A DNA stretch of 64,000 nt. It comes from Aquimarina sp. BL5. Its GTDB lineage: Bacteria > Bacteroidota > Bacteroidia > Flavobacteriales > Flavobacteriaceae. The stretch is taken from contig NZ_CP031963.1 in NCBI RefSeq assembly GCF_003443675.1, positions 3,619,501 through 3,683,500 of the forward strand, read 5' to 3'. Below, piece after piece: positions 58,296-64,000 of this stretch (positions are counted from its first letter, which is position 1; each line of letters begins with the position of its first letter). The notes below the pieces were generated by a model. The model had not been told where the DNA came from, did not search any database, and saw nothing but the letters and a program-made list of their open reading frames with translations. A program made the translations under genes and the position numbers.

Positions 58296-58667
58296 TTAAA
58301 ATAAGCTTTTGAAAGTATTCCAATTTGCGTAAATTAGAAATGCATTCATCAGAAAAACAAATGCTCCGGGAGCTATATTTGCAGGATCAAGAGTAGCGTG
58401 AAAGAGGATGATGTTTACAGAAATAGGAGCCATTAATACTAATGCAAAAGGCACTGCCTTATTACTCACCAATAAAAGTCCGACAATTACTTCGATCAAT
58501 CCAACGGTTTTAAGGATGTAACTACTTGCTAATGCTCCAAAAAGAACTCCTGCCTCTGGATTAGCAAATTCAAAATCAGGTAAAAAACCGATAAATTTAT
58601 TACTTCCAAAAACGATTAATAAGACTCCTAATAGGATTCTTAAGGCTAATATTAATTTAGTATTCAT
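58296..58667 (-). CDS. DoxX-family inner-membrane protein
   Basis: 123 residues with four hydrophobic segments (about 6-24, 45-63, 67-88 and 96-116), the DoxX/DoxD-like plan; the first helix holds RILLGVLLIVFGSNKF. The family is linked to redox or thiosulfate/glutathione metabolism in some bacteria but its role here is unknown. It is transcribed alone, divergent from the M14 peptidase gene. Confidence 0.8.
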   Translation of the reverse strand: MNTKLILALRILLGVLLIVFGSNKFIGFLPDFEFANPEAGVLFGALASSYILKTVGLIEVIVGLLLVSNKAVPFALVLMAPISVNIILFHATLDPANIAPGAFVFLMNAFLIYANWNTFKSLF

Positions 58668-58809
58668 TGTTTTGTTTTTTTATTGTTAAGTGATGTATTA
58701 GAGGAGGAAATGTTAAAAACCTTACAAATGTTATTAAAAGCCGGAGTTAAAAAAATATCTTACACCTATTGAAAACTAACTAATTGAAGTAATTTTAATA
58801 CTATAAATA

Positions 58810-61356
58810 ATGAGGTTCACACATTTTCTAACACTCACTTTTTTTATCTCTTTACTATGTATAGCTCCTGTTATTGGGCAAGACTATTTTTTAAAAGATA
58901 AGGCTCCTTTTTCTTCAGAAATTCCCACACCCAAGGAATTTCTGGGATATCCAATAGGTGAGCAACATACACGTCATGATCAAATTGTGGAATATCTTAC
59001 AAAGCTTGCAGAATTATCGGAAAGAGCTTCTATTAAGAGCTATGGAAAAACTCATGAGAATAGAAAATTAGTCATATTAACGGTTTCCATGCCTGATAAT
59101 CTAAATAATCTGCCAAAACTTAAAGAGCAGCATTTAGCATTTACGAAAACTTCTATTACACCTACAAACTATAATGATGTGCCAATCTTTGTTCAATTAG
59201 GGTATAATGTTCACGGTAATGAACCTTCCAGTTCTGAAGCGGCCATGCTAACAGCTTATACCTTAGTCGCTTCTAACAGCTCGGAAATAAAAACATATCT
59301 GGATAATGCGGTTGTATTTATTGATCCTACGATTAATCCAGATGGACGGGAGAGACATACCCAATGGGCTAATCAGTTCAAAGGAAATCCATTAGTAAGT
59401 GATCGTTATGATGCTGAGCATAACGAAGGATGGCCTCGTGGTCGAACGAATCATTATTGGTTTGATCTTAATCGAGATTGGCTACTTGGAATCAATCCAG
59501 AAAGTCGTGGAAAATTAACCTGGTATCACGAATGGTATCCAAATGTGGTAACGGATTTTCACGAAATGGGTACGAATAGCACCTACTTTTTTGAGCCCAT
59601 GAAGCCCATCGGTTCGCATGACCCTATCATGCCTAAAGAGAATTATGAAGATCTAAATAATCTATTTGCACCATATTTTTCTAATGCTTTGGATAATATA
59701 GGATCTTTTTATTTTACAAAGGAAGCCTTTGACGGGACATATCCGGGTTATGGATCTTCTTATCCTGATTTACAGGGCGCATTGGCTTTATTATTTGAAC
59801 AAGCCAGTTCTAGAGGGCATTTGCAGGATACAGATTATGGAACTATTTCATTTCCTTTTACAATTAGAAATCAGTACGTTTCAAGCATAGCTACCATAAA
59901 AGCTGCGGTAGAGAATAAAGGGACACTCCGTAAGTATCAACAAAACTTTTTTAAATCTGCAATAAATAACGAAGCAAAGAGTACTATTGCAGGATACGAG
60001 TTTGGAGATGCTTATGACCAAAATAGAAATAAAGCTTTTATTGATAAATTATTACTTCATAAAATTAAAGTATATAAAAAAGGAGACCGATATGTGGTAC
60101 CGGTAAAACAACCTCAAAAACGAATGGTACAGACCATTTTCGAAACCTATAATAAATATCGAGATAGTGTATTTTATGATGCTTCGGCTTGGAGTGTTGC
60201 CAATTTTTATAATTTGAAATATAAAGGATTGAAATCTATAAACTTAGGAGAAGAAGTCAGTTCTACCGAGGGAATAGCTACTATTACAAAGGTTTCAAAA
60301 TCCAATTATGCGTATATCTTAGATTGGGATGATTATAACGCCCCAGCTGCATTATATCATATGCAATCTAAAGGACTATTGGTTGCTTCGGCCTTTAAAC
60401 CATTTAGTATCATAACCTCCAATGGAAATAAAAGCTTTAACTACGGAAGCGTTTTGATTCCAGTAAGCAAGCAGAAAAAAAATAGTGATGAAGTATTTAC
60501 AATAGTCAAGGAAGTACAAGAAAAATTTAATGTCCCCATTTTTAGTACAAATACCGGATTTAGTACATCAGGAATTGACTTAGGAAGTGGTAATTTTAGA
60601 AAACTGGATACTCCCAAAGCACTTTTATTGATTGGTGATGGAGTAAATTCTTATGAAGCAGGAGAGGTATGGCATTTATTGGATACTCGAGTTCATATGC
60701 CAATAACCAAGTTAAGAATGAATATGTTTAATAGAACTCCTTTAGAAGAATATAATACCTTAGTTATGGTGTCTGGAAGATACCAACAACTAGATTCTCT
60801 TCAACAGAAAAAAATAAAAGAATGGGTGTCTTATGGAAATACATTGGTTACTATTGCGAATGCCTCGAAATGGATCATTGATAACAAAATGGTGAAAGAG
60901 AAGTTAACCAAAAAAGAAAAGGACACGACAAAGAATGAAGTTGTAAAACGATTACCATATGTGGATGCAGGCGAAAATATCGGGCGAGAACGAGTTGGAG
61001 GTGCAATTTTCGAAGTAGATTTGGATATTACACACCCTTTAGGTTTTGGATATCGATATAATTCATTACCGGTTTATAAAAACAATGAAGTATTTATTGC
61101 TCCTAGTAAGAACCCATATGCTACCGTGGCAAAATACACAGAAGATGCGCATATTGATGGATATGTATCTAGTGATAATTATGAGAATTATTTAAAACCA
61201 TCAGCCTCACTGTTAGTGAGTGCTATAGGAAGTGGTAGGGTAATTCTCTTTGCGGATAACCCTAATTTTAGAGGTTCGTGGTACGGAACTAACCGGCTAT
61301 TTCTGAATGCATTATTTTTAGGAAAACACATATATGTTCCTAGAGTGAGAGAGTAA
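58810..61356 (+). CDS. Secreted M14-family zinc carboxypeptidase with extra C-terminal domain
   Basis: 848 residues. Signal peptide ending PVIGQ. The peptidase domain (about 50-400) has the HxxE zinc pair in YNVHGNEPSSSEA, the third His in VVTDFHEMGTN and the catalytic Glu in LFEQASSRG. The remaining 450 residues include a glutamine-amidotransferase-like or other Rossmann-type domain (about 590-800) found in large Bacteroidetes M14 proteins. M14 enzymes remove C-terminal amino acids or act on cell-wall peptides. It ends in a terminator shared with asd. Confidence 0.93.
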   Translation: MRFTHFLTLTFFISLLCIAPVIGQDYFLKDKAPFSSEIPTPKEFLGYPIGEQHTRHDQIVEYLTKLAELSERASIKSYGKTHENRKLVILTVSMPDNLNNLPKLKEQHLAFTKTSITPTNYNDVPIFVQLGYNVHGNEPSSSEAAMLTAYTLVASNSSEIKTYLDNAVVFIDPTINPDGRERHTQWANQFKGNPLVSDRYDAEHNEGWPRGRTNHYWFDLNRDWLLGINPESRGKLTWYHEWYPNVVTDFHEMGTNSTYFFEPMKPIGSHDPIMPKENYEDLNNLFAPYFSNALDNIGSFYFTKEAFDGTYPGYGSSYPDLQGALALLFEQASSRGHLQDTDYGTISFPFTIRNQYVSSIATIKAAVENKGTLRKYQQNFFKSAINNEAKSTIAGYEFGDAYDQNRNKAFIDKLLLHKIKVYKKGDRYVVPVKQPQKRMVQTIFETYNKYRDSVFYDASAWSVANFYNLKYKGLKSINLGEEVSSTEGIATITKVSKSNYAYILDWDDYNAPAALYHMQSKGLLVASAFKPFSIITSNGNKSFNYGSVLIPVSKQKKNSDEVFTIVKEVQEKFNVPIFSTNTGFSTSGIDLGSGNFRKLDTPKALLLIGDGVNSYEAGEVWHLLDTRVHMPITKLRMNMFNRTPLEEYNTLVMVSGRYQQLDSLQQKKIKEWVSYGNTLVTIANASKWIIDNKMVKEKLTKKEKDTTKNEVVKRLPYVDAGENIGRERVGGAIFEVDLDITHPLGFGYRYNSLPVYKNNEVFIAPSKNPYATVAKYTEDAHIDGYVSSDNYENYLKPSASLLVSAIGSGRVILFADNPNFRGSWYGTNRLFLNALFLGKHIYVPRVRE

Positions 61357-61385
61357 TTCTAATTTGTAAAATTAGAAATAAAGAA

Positions 61386-61422
61386 AAAACCCTTGTTATA
61401 CTTTTGAGATAACAAGGGTTTT
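61386..61422. terminator. Bidirectional terminator between the M14 gene and asd
   Basis: AAAACCCTTGTTAT (61386-61399) pairs perfectly with ATAACAAGGGTTTT (61409-61422), loop 9 nt, with A/T runs at both ends. Confidence 0.9.
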
Positions 61423-61441
61423 AATAATAAAGGTTGGTTAT

Positions 61442-62434
61442 TTAGCCGATTAAATTATTTTCTATTAAGTATTCTCCAATCTGTACAGCGTTAGTAGCTG
61501 CTCCTTTACGAAGATTATCTGATACGATCCACATATTAAGAGCATTCTCTGTGGAGTGATCTCTTCTGATTCTGCCTACAAAAACATCATTTTTTCCTTC
61601 TGCATAGATAGGCATAGGATAGGTGTTGGTATCTGGATTATCCTGTACGGTAACTCCAGAAGTATTATTTAACAACTGACGAATTTCGTTTTCCTGAAAT
61701 TCATTGTCAAATTCGAGGTTTACACTCTCACTATGCCCTCCAACAACCGGAATTCTAATGGCTGTAGCGGTAACAGCGATAGTGCGATCATCAAGGATTT
61801 TCTGAGTCTCATTAACCAACTTCATTTCTTCTTTAGTATATCCATTTTCTTGGAATGCATCACAATGTGGTATAGCATTACGATGGATTGGATATGGATA
61901 TGCCATTTCACCCTTCTCACCTGCGTATTCATTCTCCAACTGTTGTACGGCTTTTACTCCTGTACCAGTAATAGATTGGTATGTAGAAATAACTGCACGT
62001 CTGATTCCATATTTTTTATGCAAAGGGCCTAATGCCATCACTAATTGTATCGTTGAACAATTAGGATTAGCAATAATCTTATCTTCTTTGGTTAGCTCTT
62101 TAGCATTAATTTCTGGCACCACCAACTTCTTGGTAGGATCCATTCTCCAAGCCGAAGAATTATCAATTACCGTAATTCCAGCATCAGCAAATTTAGGAGC
62201 CCATTCCTGAGAGGTACTTCCTCCCGCAGAAAACAATGCTACATCAGGTTTCATATCTATAGCAGTGGCTAATCCAACTACTGTGAATTCTTGATTTTTG
62301 TATGATATTTTTTTACCAACAGATCTTTCTGAGGCTACAGGAATTAATTCCGTTACCGGAAAATTACGTTCTTCTAATACTTTTAACATTACTGTGCCCA
62401 CTAATCCAGTGGCACCTACAACAGCTACTTTCAT
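61442..62434 (-). CDS. asd: Aspartate-semialdehyde dehydrogenase
   Basis: 330 residues, usual length. NADP-binding GATGLVGTVMLKVL at the N-terminus, the active-site Cys in ANPNCSTIQLV, and GGHSESVNLEF carrying the conserved His region. It reduces aspartyl phosphate to the semialdehyde, feeding lysine/diaminopimelate, threonine and methionine synthesis. It is monocistronic and convergent with the M14 gene. Confidence 0.97.
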   Translation of the reverse strand: MKVAVVGATGLVGTVMLKVLEERNFPVTELIPVASERSVGKKISYKNQEFTVVGLATAIDMKPDVALFSAGGSTSQEWAPKFADAGITVIDNSSAWRMDPTKKLVVPEINAKELTKEDKIIANPNCSTIQLVMALGPLHKKYGIRRAVISTYQSITGTGVKAVQQLENEYAGEKGEMAYPYPIHRNAIPHCDAFQENGYTKEEMKLVNETQKILDDRTIAVTATAIRIPVVGGHSESVNLEFDNEFQENEIRQLLNNTSGVTVQDNPDTNTYPMPIYAEGKNDVFVGRIRRDHSTENALNMWIVSDNLRKGAATNAVQIGEYLIENNLIG

Positions 62435-62590
62435 CTGCTTTATTTATTATTGACTTCTTAATGACACAAAAATCGGTCTTTGTTTTTAAATTCCAGCAAA
62501 TGTGCTAATTATTTCTATAAGAATAATGATTTTTTGAGAAATCATATTAATTTAAACATTTTGTTATTTATTTAACACTCTGTAAAAAAG

Positions 62591-62614
62591 AACCGCTCTG
62601 TTTATAGAGCGGTT
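62591..62614 (-). terminator. Terminator after mscL
   Basis: AACCGCTCT (62591-62599) pairs with AGAGCGGTT (62606-62614), loop 6 nt; on the minus strand the stem runs into TTTTTTA. It lies 60 nt after the mscL stop. Confidence 0.85.
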
Positions 62615-62673
62615 TAGTTAGAATATGTAGTATAGCGGTAGCTATAGATAATTCATTTTAGTATAGTTAGATT

Positions 62674-63081
62674 TTACTTTTTAAGTAAATCTCTAATTTC
62701 AGCTAATAACTCTTCTTGAGTTGGACCAGCTGGTTCAGCAGGAGCTTCCTCAACAGGCTTCTTAGTTTTGTTATATGCTTTTACAATCATAAACATTACG
62801 AATCCAACGATAATTAAATTAATAATGGTGTTAATCCAAGCTCCATAAGTAATTGCATTTTCAGCTGTTGTTATCGCTCCTGTAGCATCTACAACTGCTT
62901 CTTGAAGAATAATTTTTTTACTACTAAAATCCATTCCACCCGAGAAATAACCTACAACAGGCATTACAATATTGGATACAAACCCTTTGACAACGCCTCC
63001 AATTGCAGTTGCCATAATTACAGCAACAGCAAATTCAACGACATTACCAGTCATAATAAACTCTTTAAATTCTTTAAGCAT
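62674..63081 (-). CDS. mscL: Large-conductance mechanosensitive channel
   Basis: 135 residues, family length. First helix FKEFIMTGNVVEFAVAVIMATAIGGVV, periplasmic loop with GGMDFS, second helix near 80-105 (INTIINLIIVGFVMFMIVKAY) and a charged C-terminal bundle after EEAPAEP. It opens under membrane tension to release solutes during hypo-osmotic shock. It is monocistronic, downstream of the alanine racemase region on the same strand. Confidence 0.97.
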   Translation of the reverse strand: MLKEFKEFIMTGNVVEFAVAVIMATAIGGVVKGFVSNIVMPVVGYFSGGMDFSSKKIILQEAVVDATGAITTAENAITYGAWINTIINLIIVGFVMFMIVKAYNKTKKPVEEAPAEPAGPTQEELLAEIRDLLKK

Positions 63082-63183
63082 GATATATTTTATTTAGTTA
63101 GTGATTATATTACCAAAATACGTAAAAAAACAATGAAGAGTGAAAAGAATGTTAAAAAATACAGGCGTAGAATTCGATGAAAT

Positions 63184-64000
63184 TCAATTATTATCGATGA
63201 TGACACGTTTTACTCTTGGAGAAATTGCTGTAAGAAGTTCATAAGAAATAGTACCTGCATCTTCAGCGATTATCGCCGCAGAAGAAGTGTTGTCAAAAAT
63301 AATTACCTCATCTCCTTCATTACACTCAATATCTGTGATGTCTATCATAATCATATCCATACACACATTACCAATGATATAAGCTTTTTTACCGTGTACT
63401 GTAACAAAGCCTTTTTTATTTCCGTACTGCCTTCCGATACCGTCAGCATGTCCGATTGGTATGGTTGCTGTTTTAATAAAACCCTCTGCCTTAAAAGCTC
63501 TGTTGTATCCCAAAGTTTCTCCAGGTTCTAACATATGGATCTGAGAGATAATAGATTTTAAAGATGCTACAGGTTTTAATGCATTATCATAAATTGCCTC
63601 ATTACCATATCCATATAAGCCTATTCCTGTGCGCACCATATCAAAATGTGCTTCGGGGTAGTTTAGCACTCCCGAAGTGTTGGATTGGTGAAGGATTGGT
63701 GTATAACCTAATGCTGCAATCATTACTGAAGCAGTTTTCTTAAATGAATTGATCTGGTTTATGGTAAATTCTTTTTCGTTGTGATCTTCACTTGCCGCAA
63801 GATGAGAGAATAGAGATTGTATTTTGATTGTGTTAGTTTTCTTTAAATGATCTATGATGTATTCCACATCATCCTCCCAAAAACCTATTCGGTTTAATCC
63901 AGTATTAAATTTAATATGAACAGGATATTCCTTTTGTTTTTCAACCTCAGCTACGGCTATAAATTCTCTTAAAACCCTTGAACTATAAAGACTAGGTTCT
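63184..64000 (-). CDS. alr: Alanine racemase, C-terminal part (5' end outside the window)
   Basis: 272 residues visible; the frame stays open to the window edge, beyond an internal GTG at 63867, so the true start lies upstream. VHIKFNTGLNRIGF belongs to the PLP barrel; LGYNRAF contains the catalytic Tyr; PIGHADGIGR and NVCMDMIMIDITDI are in the C-terminal domain. It interconverts L- and D-alanine for peptidoglycan. In several Bacteroidetes Alr is fused to MurF; the missing N-terminus prevents deciding this here. Confidence 0.93.
   Translation of the reverse strand, partial: EPSLYSSRVLREFIAVAEVEKQKEYPVHIKFNTGLNRIGFWEDDVEYIIDHLKKTNTIKIQSLFSHLAASEDHNEKEFTINQINSFKKTASVMIAALGYTPILHQSNTSGVLNYPEAHFDMVRTGIGLYGYGNEAIYDNALKPVASLKSIISQIHMLEPGETLGYNRAFKAEGFIKTATIPIGHADGIGRQYGNKKGFVTVHGKKAYIIGNVCMDMIMIDITDIECNEGDEVIIFDNTSSAAIIAEDAGTISYELLTAISPRVKRVIIDNN

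Overview
This window looks like a chromosomal segment of a marine gliding Bacteroidetes, most likely a Flavobacteriaceae close to Aquimarina; the genus is an inference. Support comes from the AT-rich sequence, SusD-type glycan uptake, several type IX secretion (T9SS) C-terminal sorting domains, a PorP/SprF protein beside a giant gliding-type adhesin, and promoters of the Bacteroidetes form TTG-N17/18-TAnnTTTG upstream of several genes.

Layout. (1) 1-7.4 kb, plus strand: the end of a xylan utilisation locus (SusD remnant cut by the window edge, IPT/TIG surface glycan-binding lipoprotein, GH10 xylanase lipoprotein, multidomain GH8 enzyme with a T9SS tail). A perfect 26-bp palindrome lies before the GH8 gene. 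(2) 7.4-26.1 kb, minus strand: an accessory block with an IS110 element that carries a candidate bridge RNA, an IS3 element with a frameshifted transposase, four copies of a hairpin-bearing interspersed repeat, and an apparent operon (fiber-like protein, OmpH/Skp-like chaperone, two lipoproteins, two huge RHS/YD proteins and a small putative immunity lipoprotein). The second RHS protein ends in a variable domain with an HExxH motif. (3) 26.1-46.7 kb, minus strand: a three-gene adhesin operon, namely a 5769-residue protein with PKD/Ig-like modules and about 30 DUF11 modules, a PorP/SprF protein and an OmpA/TPR protein. About 9.5 kb of the adhesin gene is a near-identical 2148-bp tandem repeat with a 4296-bp higher-order period. 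(4) 47.1-64 kb: core genes, including a receiver protein, tRNA-Ala(GGC), UspA, GNAT, MATE, an enoyl-CoA hydratase, QueD, LpxH, a fascin-like T9SS protein, an ABC ATPase, prolyl oligopeptidase, DoxX, an M14 peptidase, Asd, MscL and a partial alanine racemase.

The blocks are delimited in a striking way. The 3' half of tRNA-Ala(GGC), with a terminator-like hairpin or T-run region beside it, occurs three times in the same orientation: intact gene at 47588, truncated copies at 26106 and 7435. These fall exactly at the borders between the xylan locus, the RHS/IS block and the adhesin block. This is the geometry expected of genomic islands inserted at a tRNA 3' end, although no integrase is present.

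How the parts work together: the xylan genes bind and cut xylan at the surface; the RHS operon probably makes a Sec-exported polymorphic toxin with its helpers and immunity; the adhesin, PorP and OmpA proteins form a T9SS-exported surface adhesin and its anchor. The most novel items are the IS110 bridge RNA whose guide-like loops match the flanks of its own insertion, the RHS-zincin toxin and immunity pair with linked envelope genes, the tRNA-half module borders, and an unassigned rod-like structured element at 58137-58227.
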